64,000 bases of DNA from Planococcus citri. Lineage: Eukaryota > Arthropoda > Insecta > Hemiptera > Pseudococcidae. Below the pieces are notes generated by a model. It was not told the DNA's origin and made no database searches. It saw only the letters and a list, made by a program, of their open reading frames with translations. This document shows, one piece after another, positions 46,447 through 59,511 of this stretch. The position numbers and the translations under genes were made by a program. The DNA lies in contig NC_088679.1 in NCBI RefSeq assembly GCF_950023065.1, positions 73,966,001 to 74,030,000 of the forward strand. The letters run 5' to 3'. The stretch's first letter is position 1; every line of letters starts with the position of its first letter.

Positions 46447-48512
46447 CCAATTTTCCATACTTACCACATACATACTTTAATTGAAGAATAACTTTGGGGA
46501 GGGGGGGGGGTGTAATTTTTTTCATATGTTTCTCTTCGAACTGGATACTTCTTGGGGTATAAAAAATAGCTGAACTTTGAAAATAAAAGAAAATAAAACA
46601 TGCAAGAGCAGTTAGTGGTGTAGCGGTCCAATTTTTTTGGTGGAGGGGAGAGGGATGTGAATTTTGAGTGCAAAAATTCCGAATTAAAAACCAAAAATGG
46701 AGAATAATTCTTACTGACAGAACTAAGAATAAGTACAATAAGAGCAATTATACGCTTTACTTATTCCAGTATGAAAATGACAAAAAAATAGCAGAGTAGA
46801 TGCGTGCCTGGGACAGATACATGTTGGGCCCCATATCTAAAAAAGAAGCTATTTTTAGGTTTTTGAGAGGGGGCGGTGTCGAATGAAAATTTGTGGATTG
46901 ATGTGTAGCGGTAGAAAATGAATGTTTCTATGTAATTTTACAAGATAGTCGTCACGTCATACGCATTTTATTTAAGGTATTCGTGACGTCAGTCACCGGT
47001 AATATTCGCGACTCATCAACCCTTCCACGATACCACCACCAATTTGCTACCGCCAATGAGACCTACGCAACGTGCGCGCCGTTATGACCCTACTTTCACG
47101 CAAAATATTTGTCATCCCTGCTACTTTTACATTGAACTTTCACCCTTATAAGCTCCTGCACAAGCGTTTTTTCCTCAGTTGTTAGTTCCAACAACTCCTC
47201 ACGCTAGCTGTTCCAGTTGTTGTACGCATTCCTCCTCACGCTTTCGACTTCTTGCTTCCCAGTGGAATACCTTGGTGATCAAGAATTAAGAATTTGAATT
47301 TATGCTGTGGATACGCTTTCTAAGGACGCTTGGAACTTATCCCATTCATCATGGACCAACACATCGAGTCACGCCTTACGCGTTCTTATATCTCCACTGT
47401 ATTGTGGGATATAAGTCATGAAGGATCATAAATGAGGAACCGTGGAATGTAACTAGCACTCGGGCGTCGGGGTTAAAAGCTTGTCAGTAGACACGGCACT
47501 CCAGAGAACGTGATGTCCTTAACCAAGACCCCAACAGGGGGTTGTATATGAGCTTTTCAGTTTTGGGCTCAATATGCAACTGAAAACTTGAAAGCCTGCC
47601 ACCACAATTACGCATTCGATTTATTACGTTTTCTACTAGAAGTTTATAATTATCATTTAATTATAGAAGTCTCATTCATGTATACGATTTGAGCAACCTG
47701 TGATATTACCTACGAGTTTACATTATAAATACATGAATTTATCATTTGGCTAATTGAGATGTCATAATTTCCTTCGTACACTTTAACCCTGAGAAGATCT
47801 ACCATCAGGGCTTCCTACCTGAACAATTTATGACGTTTTCTACTATTTTATGACTTCGCGCTTCACAATATCAAGTTCGCCGTTAAATCGTGTATCTGTT
47901 TCGGTTCACGAGGCTCCTTAGGAAAGAGTCAGAGGACATAATGTTGGTGGATAATTGCGTTTATGCGAAGAAATGCAATTATATCGAGAATCAACAAAAG
48001 TAATGCGTTCAAATATGCAATCCACTCCCCCTACATTGCGGACGAGGACCAGATAATTACTTTCTCCCCCAACAGATGTGGTAGAAAAATATCAACTTTG
48101 GCCAATTTTATACAATATTCATATGACGTTTGAAAATTTTTCTTTTCTTTTTTTTTGGTTTTGTGTGACCCCAAAATGTGAAATTTTTTTTTTGAAATGT
48201 TGAAAATTTGCATTTTGAGAGACATAAAACGAGGTTTCTTTATGTGAGGGTGGGTAGTTTTTTTGGCTTTCAAAATATTTTATAAATTTGAATGATGTTT
48301 TTTTTTTTGAAGGATGTTGATTTTGAGAAAGAAAACAGAACAGGCTCAAGTGAGTGCGAAAGCTCTTGTGTGAATTTGTATTTCGAGATGCATAAAAACG
48401 ATATTTTTTGGCTTTAAAACTTGATTTATATTATCTTGAAATTTCCATCTAGCCTTCGAAAAAGAAAAGAAAACAAGATTGATCGAAGCGAGGGCAACAG
48501 CTTTTGAAGATT
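46447..48512. other. Non-coding stretch with a distinctive block at 46.93-47.96 kb
   Basis: G10 lies at 46501-46510. From about 46930 to 47960 the sequence is less AT-rich, free of homopolymers and unlike its surroundings. It contains a TATA-like TTATAAGCTCC (near 47148) and AACAACTCCTCACGCTAGC with AGTTGTTG (47190-47225). This could be a solo LTR or other promoter-bearing unit, but I find no matching ends or target duplication and no coding frame. Confidence 0.3.
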
Positions 48513-48577
48513 TGAGTGACCAAATTCCCTGACTTTTCCATGTTTTCCAGGTTTTCCAGGCTTGTGGACACCCTGAA
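48513..48577 (-). repeat. Dispersed AGGGTGTCC / CCTGGAAAA motif, copy 2
   Basis: AAATTCCCTGACTTTTCCAT, GTTTTCCAGGTTTTCCAGGC and TTGTGGACACCCTG in order; matches 17385-17453. Confidence 0.6.
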
Positions 48578-50914
48578 TAAACGCAGGTATAATACGTCAG
48601 TAGAGAAATGAAAGCTTACACAAAGCAATTTTCACATAATCCCCCCCCTTTCCACACACCAATTTCTTCCCCATCTTCGCCAACTTCTCTCCAACCTAAA
48701 TGAAAAAAAAACACGCTACACAATCATAAACCAATTAGCACCCTCATCATCCATTTTTTTCCATCCTTCAAAATATAGTATAGACCATATACAGTATACA
48801 CACATTGTATCGAAATTTTGCCAAAACTTTCAACTAGCCTATTAACAACAACCACAAAAAAAGCGCTATCATCATTCATTTAAATTTTTTCTTCCCTATA
48901 CTCCGAGCATCCGCATAATTTCTATACACATTCACCTGTTGATTAGACTATATAATCTATCAAATTAACAATTAGGCTGGTCGATGTTCAAAAAAAAAGA
49001 GCAAAAAAAAACAAAGAAGACCCATATAGAGCTTGCGGGAAAAAGCGAAGAGGAAATATTTCCCGATGATTTTCAATAATATAATTTAAATCGGGGGTGA
49101 ATTGATGGTACGAAAATTACACGCGAACGGAATATTCCGAAACATTAGTTCCATTAATTGATGACATCGAGACCGACGATGAGGCAGCCTGGTGCGGCGT
49201 TCTTCATCATCATCGTCGTCATCGTCGTCGTCGTTGTTCTGAAAACGACACCATTTTAAATCGTGCTCGTTCGCTGAACAAAAAAATGAACACAGCTTTT
49301 CTGCTTCCTGCTCGTTGCAGGTCCTTTTTGCGCGCATTTTTACTCGTACCTATCTCAAGTTCAACAGGAAAATTTGCCGGAAATTGATATACTCTCATAG
49401 CCTTTGTGTAGCTGTAGCTGTTTACATATATACAGAGTCGTCGTCGAGCTCGCTAGACGAACAAATTGACCAATCAAGAGCTACGATGCTAAAAAGCTTA
49501 CGTTCGTATAACAACGTGCGAAATTCTGGAAACAGATTAATCACCTCGTCTACGAGTATGACGCGCGTTCCAGGAATGTTAATACGCTACCGTGCACCAT
49601 ACACGTCGACAACGAGCTTTTCCAAGGAGTCGTAGGGGAAAATGGAAAAAAGAAAGAAGAAAAAAGATATATAACCGATAAATAAAAAACACCGCTGGAG
49701 TGTGCGAGCAAGCAGCGGGTGTAATAATGTCTTTGTTAAATTATCGAATTTCACCTTTCGCTAAATAGGTAGCAATTGAAACGAATAACGAAACTAGTGA
49801 GAATACTTTGTATTTTTCCAATTCGTGTACCACACGTATATCGTCTCGTGCTGTGCGAGTCGAGTTTTCCTTTTCCTTTCCATCGTCATCGTCCGTCGTC
49901 GTGTGCTGTTCGACTGTTTATATAAATACGAGTAGTAGGTATGTAGTATACGCACGTAAGATAGATATTTCCAAAATATACTTACACCGGAAACAATTCG
50001 TATATATAAGGTAATATATGCGCGACTATTTACCTATAACAACCCTCGATAATGTTCACCCTCGCGCTCACGATGCTGATGTAGGTATTTGGAGTGAGTG
50101 TGTGTAGGGGTAGCATAGCTATGTGTATGTATATTCGATAATAAATCCTCTTTTCGTGCATATACCTACTTGGATTCTTTTTACACGACTATACGATGAG
50201 ACGCGAAGTTCGATTTATGCTTTTAATAATAGGTATCTATCTACACAGTACCTACGTGTATAGGTATTTGGACGAGGAGTCGAATCGTGGCTTCTTGATG
50301 TTCACAAAAAAACCTTCCCTGTTTGCCTCACATACCATATCGTGCATTCCATAGAGCGATTTTCTTTCGCCCTCGATCTCAGTCAGCTATGGTGGGTTTT
50401 CGTAAGCTTAAAGCAAAGGCAGCAGGCGTCGTCGTATGCTTTTACGTTTTTAGCAGACCTACTCGTAGTAGTAACTCTATATAACAACGCCACCACCAAC
50501 GAATGCCTAAATTATTAACTCACCCCTTGTTAAACGTTTCCTCGGAATCGCGTATAACAATAAAGGGACCGAACACCAATTAATGTGTACATTTAGAGCT
50601 AATAAAGTATAACGCTGCTAACCCAACCCTAATATAACACTCTCAGGGTTTTCTCTCGGGCCGCCGCCATGCTACCTAATATATCTTCCATTAATTATGA
50701 AAATTTTGCTAAAAATAATTTCCAAGCTATATTGTACACGTATCAAGATGGATGTTGGGTGAGTTCAAAGGGGCCCAAATAAGCTATACGAATTGTTCTC
50801 CGCGCGTTTTGATTATACACAGATATGGAAGGGCAGTGTTTCGGTGTATAGTTCCGGGCTAGGTAAGTATACATATGATCTATGAGAGAGGGATAATTGA
50901 AAAAATATTCATAC
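48578..50914. other. Non-coding stretch, CpG-rich at 49.1-50.6 kb
   Basis: A (CATCGTCGTC)n-like tract lies at 49206-49236. Frames at 49086-49337 (minus), 49315-49635 and 49808-50014 (plus) have no domain. It may include untranslated or regulatory sequence of a neighbouring gene, but splice or promoter signals cannot be assigned. Confidence 0.3.
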
Positions 50915-51560
50915 AGGGTGTCCGCGTGTCGTATACGGTTTTATCAAGGTTTAGGGAAATTTAAGAGGGGACCAAGCAGGGCGTTAGAGAGACAGAATCA
51001 TAAAAATAAGTCGTATTTTATGTTCCCAAAAATTTAATAAGCCATGTCATAATATGTCATTAGATATTTTCAGTTTTCATGTAGGTAGGTATTTTGCACC
51101 CCCCGCCAATTATCAAAAAATCTAAAGACCGATGAAGGGTTTTGGAAGAGTCGAATCAAAAAATGAGCTGATAAACGCATTCAGGGCTTTTAAATACCTA
51201 ACAAATCGTGGCCTATAAGACGTGATTTTTCAATATTTACGAAGGAAGGACTAAATAATGCAGCTATTGCAGCTGTTGAAGTAAAATGAGATGATATTTC
51301 GTGTTCAGCATTTCCAAAAACCTAATATGTATAGTTAGGTAAACCATACGTCGAACGACTTTTTTCAATTTTTACGAAATTTGGGAGAAGGATCAATTGC
51401 AGGGCTTCGGAGGAGTCGAATCATAAAATTGAGAGAATATAACTATAGTGCATGTCCACAGCGTTCTTAAAAACCCACAAGTAAATCATATTGTTACACG
51501 ATTTTCTCAATTTTAGGATATTTTGCGAGTGGGCGAGGGTCGAGGGATGGGTTTGGGGTC
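50915..51560 (+). repeat. Degenerate repeats with GGCTTCGGAGGAGTCGAATC
   Basis: Units start near 50975, 51137 and 51398 with a GGG-TT-GGAGAGTCGAATCATAAAA-like phrase, followed by ATAAG/ACG and TTTTTCAATTTTTACGA phrases. The region opens with CAGGGTGTCCGCGTGTCG at about 50916, another AGGGTGTCC-type start. Confidence 0.45.
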
Positions 51561-51659
51561 AGTATAAGGTGTTGGAGGGGCCAATTGTAAAAAAAAACTT
51601 TTGAAACATTTGTACAGCAACAGCAATTGATCTGTTTACAATTGAATTGAATCATTTAC

Positions 51660-52740
51660 GAGCAATTGGCGATTAAGTGAATAAATTGATTGATTTCTTG
51701 GTGAATCATTCGATTGATTTGTAGGTGAATCATTCGTGAACGAATTGATTCGTATTAGTGACTCGTTCGCGAACGAATCGATTCATTTACTCAAATGCTG
51801 ATGAATCATTCGCGAACGAATTGATTCGTATTAGTGATTCATTCTAGAACGAATCGATTCGTACAAGTGACTCGTTCGCGAACGAATCGATTTGTACAAG
51901 TGACTCGTTCGCGAACGAATCGATTTGTACAAGTGACTCGTTCGCGAACGAATCGATTTGTACAAGTGACTCGTTCGCGAACGAATCGAATCGTACCAGT
52001 GACTCGTTTGCGAACGATTAGATTCGTATTAGTGACTCGTTCGCGAACGAATCGATTCATTTACTCAAATGCTGATGAATCATTCGCGAACGAATTGATT
52101 CGTATTAGTGATTCATTCGCGAACGAATCGATTCGTACAAGTGACTCGTTCGCGAACGAATCGATTTGTACAAGTGACTCGTTTGCGAACGATTAGATTC
52201 GTATAAGTGACTCGTTCGCGAACAAATCGATTCATTTACTCAAGTTTTGATGAATCATTCGCGAACGAATTGATTCGTATTAGTGATTCATACGCGAACG
52301 AATCAATTCGTTCAAGTGACTCGTTCGCGAACGAATCGATTCGTACAAGTGACTCGTTCGCGAACGAATCGATTCGTACAAGTGACTCGTTCGCGAACGA
52401 ATCGATTCGTACAAGTGACTCGTTTGCGAATGATTAGATTCGTATAAGTGAATCATTCGCGAACGAATTGATTCGTATTAGTGATTCATTTGCGAACGAA
52501 TCAATTCGTACAAGTGACTCATTTGCGAACGAATCGATTCATTTGCTCAATTTTTGGTGAATCATTCACGAACGAATTGAATCATTCTTTGTGCATCATT
52601 CGCGAACGAATCGATTCGTTTTAGTGACTCATTCACAAACGAATCGATTCATTTGCTCAATTTTGGGTGAATCATTCACGAACGAATTGAATCATTCTTT
52701 GTGCATCATTCGCGAACGAATTGATTCTAAAAAATTTAAA
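51660..52740. repeat. 33-bp satellite array with GTTCGCGAAC and CGAATCGATTCG palindromes
   Basis: The best units (51870-52020 and 52315-52420) are 33 bp long and contain GACTCGTTCGCGAACGAATC followed by GATTCGTACAAGT. Each unit has two palindromes, CGTTCGCGAACG and ACGAATCGATTCGT, that share bases. Longer higher-order segments with ACTCAAATGCTGATGAATC recur near 51790, 52065, 52235, 52545 and 52650. Because 33 is a multiple of three and no stop is present, several frames on both strands are open (for example SFANESIRTSD repeats on plus and FVRERVTCTNR on minus). I read these as by-products, not proteins. Confidence 0.92.
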
Positions 52741-54586
52741 TCATGGATATGTATCGAAATGACACAAAAACAATCTAGAAAGTTTCAAAAAAATTGTAAA
52801 CACGTAAAAGGTGTCTAAAATATCGTCCAAGTTTTTTATCATTCATGCAAAAAAAAAATTGTTTTAATTAAAAATGGAATAGCGAATCAATAACCAAACT
52901 CACCCAGAATGCTACAGATGAAAATATGTTCCTTCTAATAGAACGAACACTCCATTGAAGTAATGAAGCACTCTCGAAGCACCACGCGAACAAATATCAT
53001 TTGTCGAATAAATGTAACAACGTACGATAATTTCGTAGGTAAAAACTATAAAACCGAAAATTATTTAGAAAAAAAAAACGGAATCGAAGACGAAATAGTA
53101 CACCGAGTACCATACACGAACGAGTTACTATAGGATCTACGTACTTATTTTAACCACGACGACACGATTAACTACTCCGAATGATGAACACGAATATTTT
53201 TGCAATGAAAAAGCCTTGAAAACCTTGCAAGAAAAATCCTCCCAGCAAACAAGCCTATTTGTGCATATATTTAGCTCGACTCGAGTAACGTAAAACTCTT
53301 ATCTCATTTATCGCTAAGCGATAAAGCGACGTAAAAACCAGAACAAAATAAAATGCAGAATGTTTCAAGTACAGAAATGAAAATAGTCTACGCACTTTCG
53401 TACTAATTTTGACCGTTTTTCGAGAAGCGAATCTTATAAAATGATCAAAAAAACGTGTTTCGATCACACTACCCACTCTATAGATGAGCCCAAAAGATCG
53501 AAATATTTTCTCATCATCATAAATGGATTCAACGAATCAAATTATTCTAATTCTCACTCGCTACGTGATGATTTCACTCCTCGTTTCATTCTAAAATCCA
53601 AACTTTTTCACGAAAAATCGAGTCAAAAAATGCAATTCTGAAAAATTCACTTTGTATTCGGAGCGAGCTGAATTGCCCTAAAATGTGCTTTCTCGCAAAT
53701 TATAGCACGTATTTTGCTTCATTTTTCGAAATTCGATTATTCATGAAAAATTTCCGATTCCAGGTCGAAAAACAAAGGGTAAGATTGCGTATTTAAATTT
53801 TAGCGACATCATCACCAAAGAAGTGAGAATCGAGGTAATTTGACTCGCTGAATCCAAATATGTACTTAATTAAGTACAGGTAATGAAAAAAATTTCGACC
53901 GAAAGGAAATCACATTTTTGAGCCCCTCCACCAGAAAATTGCAACGATGGAATCTAATATTAGATACTTAGGTAGGTATCTATCTTTTACCACCACAACT
54001 GATTCGCCTAGTTTATTTCTAGAATTTCACAGAACAACTACAAAGAGAAATATTTCAAGCATCTCTCCTTTCTTGAAAAAAATGTCATGAAGTGACATTT
54101 CCCTCTCTTTTTTTCGAGGGAGGAGGGGGGAGGAATAAGTCAAAATATACGTTTTCGTTCAACAAATTTTCAAAATTTCGAAACATTTAGATTTTTCAAG
54201 GGAGTAGAACCCTGACTAGAAAAGTTCAAATTTTCATTAGGTACTTACATCTTTTTGAGATGACTTTAAAAACGATTTCTCGTGAAATTATGTCAACCCA
54301 TCCTCCGCTCTCCCCCCCCCCCATCATAAAATGAATGAAATCGAAATGGGGTATATGCTTATTCGTTCATTTGAGGAATAAGTCTCTTTTTCCTCAAATT
54401 ACATGATTTCATTCACCAACAAAAAAATCCCAAAGCATGGAAGTTTTTAAAAAAAAAACACTTTGTTCCTACTTAAAATAAAATTTTGAAAGATTGAAAA
54501 AATTTCAAAAAATACCTATATTTTGAAACAATTTAGCTCGTTGAATAATAATCTAAGGCAGATCAAAAAAGCATGCAAAAAAATAT
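52741..54586. other. Non-coding stretch
   Basis: C11 at 54312-54322. No recognised gene; short frames at 53255-53641 have no domain. Confidence 0.4.
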
Positions 54587-55383
54587 CACCAGCCGCCAAA
54601 ATTTCAGATTCTAGATGAATTTTTGACTTTTGGTAAATTTTTCAAATCCAGGCTGAAAATGGAAAAAAATCAGAATTTTGTCAAATTGACCTAGAAAGCT
54701 GAAATTCGGTATGTTGTCTATTTTCGACCTTCCAAATTGATTGGAAACTGTTTCGAGTGGGTTTGAGCTGTTCATGAAGCCTCCAGCAGATTTTCGAAAG
54801 TTGAAGTGGCCACAAAATTTCATCGAGTGCAGTTGGAAAGCCCAAAATTCGTTCTGCAAACTGATTTTAATACGCTATGAAGTCGACTGCGGGTGGATTT
54901 TGAATTACTTTGGAGCTTCCAGCGACTTTTTGAAAATTACTGGAGCCTCCAGTAAATTTTTGAAACTTGGAATTTCCGCAAAATTTCATCTATAATGGAG
55001 TAGAAAAGCTGAAATTCACATTGCACAGTACGTGCTAAAGTTTATTCGGGCACCTTTTTTTTGACATTTTTTCAGATAACCGAAGTTTTCAAAACGTCGC
55101 TGGAGGCTCCGAAACGGATTGTAACTGCCTGCAATCCATGAAGGGTGGATTTTTAGAATTTTCAAATGAGTAAGTGTGAATTCGATGAGCAAAAAAAAAA
55201 TGTTTCGAGCTGGAATAAACCGATTTTGAAGAAAAAAATAAGGGGTACCTCATTGGACACGAAGGTCATTAACAAGCACCGAACTGGAGCATGCGTGCTT
55301 AAGATTATTTGAACAGGTTTCATGGCGTTTTTTTTTGGAAAACTGGAATTTCCAAAATGTAGCTAGAAGCTTCAAAACGTCTC
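54587..55383. mobile_element. TGGAG-N-CTCCA fold-back element, left part
   Basis: Begins CACCAGCC, corresponding to an internal position of the arm (its outer end is missing), and proceeds through the AAAGCTGAAATTC segment and modules with GGAGCCTCCAG-type motifs to the phrase CTTCAAAACGTCTC, where a second element is inserted. Its opposite arm is at 56785-57440. Confidence 0.75.
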
Positions 55384-56784
55384 GGGTCATTCCACGTCAA
55401 TTGGACCAAGAAGTGGTAGGTGGGTTGGGCGATTTTTTGAAAATTTGCCTGTGGAAAGACCTACCGAAGGGACGACCAATGGCGCAAATCGCAGCCCTCT
55501 ACCCCATTTTTTAACGGTAGCCAGGGGGTGTCAAAGTTTTCAGCTAACCTAAAATATCATCCATTTCAGCAGTGGATTACTCGATAACCAAGATACCTAC
55601 CAAAATGAACTTTTCTCCATAGTTAGGGGTTTTGAAAGGCTTTTTGGTGATATCATAAAAATCAGTGTTGCCACTTTTTTTCGTACAAAAAATTAGCTCA
55701 AAAAGTTTCAAAATGCAGTTTTAATATCGTTCCGACTCTCAAAAATTCTGAAAAAATATATATTATAGACAACTGTTCATCCTGAACAACATATTAAAAA
55801 ATTGGGATGGTAACTTGTCGCAAAGTTGATTTAAAAAAGTATAAAGTTTGCGAAAAAAATGCAATTTTTTGATTCAAAACATGAAAAAAAGTTTTGATTG
55901 GTGAAGTTGACCCATTTGACCCCTATTTTTACGTATCTGTTGAAAAAGTTGAAAACCCCCTCTCACTCGATAAAATGAACTCATCACCAAAAAAATCAAA
56001 ATTTGAAAAAAAATCAATTTTCAATTCCAAACATTAAAAAAAGTTTAAATTTATTCGGTTGTCTTATTTTGACCTCTTTCTGACGTATTTCATGAAAAAG
56101 TTAATAAAAATCACACTTACAGCAAAAAAAAAATAAATTTTGTTTATTTTTTGAATTTTTTCGAATTTTTACTTTTTTGTGATGAGTTAATTTCACCGAG
56201 TGAAGGGATTTTTTCAACTTTTTCAACGGATACGTAAAAATAGGGGTCAAATATTGGTCAACATTACCAATCAAAACTTTTTTTCATGTTTTGAATCAAA
56301 AAATTGCATTTTTTCGCAAACTTTATACTTTTTTAAATCAACTTTTCGACAAGTTACCATCCCAATTTTTTAATATGTTGTTCAGGATGAACAGTTGTCC
56401 ATAATATATATTTTTTTCAGAATTTTTGAGAGTCGGAACGATATGAAAACTACATTTTGAAACTTTTTGAGCTAATTTCTTGAACGAAAAAAAGTGGCAA
56501 CACTGATTTTTATATCACCAAAAAACCTTTCAAAACCCCTAAAACTATGGGGAAAAGTTCCATTTTGGTAGGTATCGCGGTTATCGAGTAATCCACTGCT
56601 GAAATGGATGATATTTTAGGTTAGCTGAAAACTTTGACACCCCCTGGCTGCCGTTAAAAATGGGGTAGAGGGCTGCGATTTGCGCCATTGGTCATCCCTT
56701 CGGTAGGTCTTTCCACAGGAAAATTTTCAAAAAAATCGCCGAACCCAACCATCACTTCTTGGTCCAATTGACGTGGAATGATCC
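55384..56784. mobile_element. Fold-back element (1.4 kb) nested inside another fold-back
   Basis: Starts GGGTCATTCCACGTCAATTG (55384) and ends with the complement at 56784. Arms of about 620 bp (to ~56010 and from ~56150) are near-identical reverse complements. TCTC flanks both ends (55380-55383 and 56785-56788). No transposase. It shares its first bases and the AATCAGTGTTGCCACTTT phrase with the element at 32977-34205. Confidence 0.92.
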
Positions 56785-57440
56785 TCTCGAAACCACATGC
56801 AGTCGAGTTCATATTATCGTATTGAAATTAGTTTACAGAGTAAATTTTAGCTTTCTAACTCCATCCATTTGATAAAATTTTATGAAAATTAAAAACTGAA
56901 AAATCTTCTTGAGACTCCAGGAATTTTCAGAAAGTTGCTGAAGGCTTCAAAATGACTCGAACCCACATGCAGTCGATCTGATAGCTTGCTAAATTTGGAG
57001 TACAGAGTGAATATGTGCTAAAATTTCATGGAAATTTCGAACATTGAAAATCTGCTGGAGGCTCCAGAACTACTCAAAGTGGTTCGAAACCGTTTCCAAT
57101 CGATTGGACAGGTTGAAAATAGGATACATGCTAAATTTCAGCTTTCCAGCTCGATTTGGGAAAATTTTGATTTTTTTCTCATTTTTGGGCTAAATTTGAA
57201 TTTTAAAAATTCACCAAAAATCGAAAAATGCACTTCAGCATTTCAAATTTTGGCTGGTGAATAATTCTCGTGTGAGTCCTATGTTGAAAAGCAAAGTCTG
57301 CAATTTCGGCTGACGTGCCAATCAAAAGTCAAAACGTTCGTCATTTTATTAATAAAGCCAACTTTTTTTCAGCAAGTTTGCTTTAAAATGTTCCTTAGAA
57401 TGCCGGAGGATCGGTGGGGGGGGGGGGGGGGTAGTGCAAT
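56785..57440. mobile_element. TGGAG-N-CTCCA fold-back element, right part
   Basis: Continues the interrupted element from TCTCGAAACCACATGCAGTC, through modules with GGAGACTCC- and GGAGGCTCCAG-type motifs and the TCCTATGTTG segment, to GGATCGG followed by G16 (57416-57431). Within it, 56948-56980 is an unbroken paralogue of the site hit by the nested element. Confidence 0.75.
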
Positions 57441-59511
57441 TATTCCTATTGTCATACGCCGAAATAAGGAAACTGCAAAAACAGTGTGAGAAAATTCACT
57501 ACAGAGTGATTCGCCTATCTCATCCTGCTACAGAGATTTTTTGCACGAGTAAATTTTCTCCATTCTTTGTTAGTACGATAGGATCAGGGATAATGCCACC
57601 ATCGGCGTCTATTTCGATTGGAAAAAGCTCCCCTATAAACCCTACACCTAGACCTCATAGGCAACGTTATAACAATAATAAGTAATACCAACGTGCGTGA
57701 AAACTGTTGAATTACGCGGGCGATTTTTATAAAAATAGAAAAAGTGGAAAGAAAAAAGAAAACGAGGGCTTTTATCGAGACTTTGTTCAAGTTTTGATTA
57801 ACGTGAACGGGTACACTACACACTCCACTACCTACGATGCCATGGTGCCTTATTATTGTCGTCGTATATATATCGTATAGAGAGCTCGACGAAGACAGCG
57901 ATATATGTGTCAGCATACCGGCGAAGAGTTTGAAATGTGATGGCATTTTGGTGTATAAGGAAAGGTACACAACGGGGTAAAAGGTGGAAATACATATAAG
58001 GCAACGAAACGGGTAGACCTATTGATAAAACGATGCAATTTCACTTTTTCCGGTTTCGTAGTAATCTTTTCTCGAGGTTTACTTTAACGCTGTCTCTCGT
58101 CTCCTTTCCCCCTCCCCCTCCCCCTCTCACTATCACACGGATCGCGTTATCCTCGAAATGAGGAGAGAAAAAAAGATGGAAAAAAAATCAATACACGTAG
58201 AAAAAGGAAAAAAGAATAGCGACGACGATAGATACCTATAGTTATACATACAAGGCACAAAAAAAAAAAGATAGCTAGAGACGTAAAATTCATAAAATCA
58301 TTAGTCAGCTTGTTTGCTATATATGGATTGTTTACAAAAGGGTTGAATTTAGGTTATCGAGAAAGGACATCTGTCAACACGTAGAATAACGACGACGACA
58401 ATTCAGTTTAATAGAGGTATAGTGTGTAGGAAGGGCTGTGCAAGAAGAAATGAGGAGAGAGGTGATAGAAGATGAACGTTTCCTCTCACCAGCCAGTCTT
58501 GTTAGAGTGAATCTCTGCAAGGACCTTTTTTTTCCCTCCTCATGTGCTGGTTATATATGTAGGAAGGGAAGGTATATTTTAAATATTTAATCGTACGATG
58601 GTCATGGCTTTCTCGTGTCCATCGTCGGACGTATACGTAAGTATATATAAATGTAGATACTTCACGATCGTGAGACACTGTGAGACAGTCGAATAATTGA
58701 CATTGCGAGATTCGTCAGCTATATAGGCATCTCTTCTTCTTTTCGTTCTGGTGAGAAATAAAGGCTACCTATCGGTTTATTTGAAACGAGAACGTCTCCG
58801 GTACCTATATGGTTATATAGGATTCGTAATTTGGTGTTCGATCGTACCCGTCGTACTCGTATTTACCTTTTGGGAAATACATATAGCGGTATATATATAA
58901 GAAAAAGTGACGAAGAGGAAGAGGAAGAGAGAAAAGAAAACTCCACGATTCGGAGCCGCGCAACAACGATGAAGGAAAGACGAAACATATATTTTTCAGT
59001 CACGCTATACGAGTGCGTGATTTAAAAGTTAAAGGAATTTAATTTGCCGAAACTCGGTTACCGACTCACACACCTCCCTTCGCCCTTCAACCCCCTCTCG
59101 CGGCTGTATATATAAATAAAAGAGAGAAGAAGAAAAAAAAGAAAGCGAAATTTACTCGAGAACAAGAAAGACCCCCGTGTGCTGAGAGAGCGAGAGAGAG
59201 AAAAATGTTAATTCTGTGTGCGAGCTCGAATCGATATAGATTGTAGAAAAAAAGAAAAAAACTCGAGCGGTATAATCTTATCGTCGAATAAAACGTAATA
59301 ATTATTAAGTAACTAGAACGTTTCAGCGCGTTATAAAAATGCGAAACTATTTCCTTTTTGTTCGAGTGAGTATAAAAAATAATGTAGGTTTTTAGTAGCG
59401 GTCAATGCCATTGCCCCCTCACCTTTTTTTTTTTTTTACTACGGAATTGTTTTAGTTTTTACCTACCACGCCTTGGCCCCTTTTTTTTCCTCCTCGAGAT
59501 TTGAAAGGTAG
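57441..59511. other. CpG-richer non-coding stretch
   Basis: Has pyrimidine-rich (58108-58135) and purine-rich (59125-59215) tracts. A pyrimidine tract ending TTTGTTAG at 57573 is followed by an open segment (57574-57650) with NATIGVYFDWKKLPYKPYT and then a stop; this could be a terminal exon but I cannot identify it. Other frames here have no domain. Confidence 0.3.

Noticed and set aside
49206..49236. Acidic run protein on the minus strand
   Set aside because: It arises from a trinucleotide (CAT/CGT) tract in one frame and lacks any other support.
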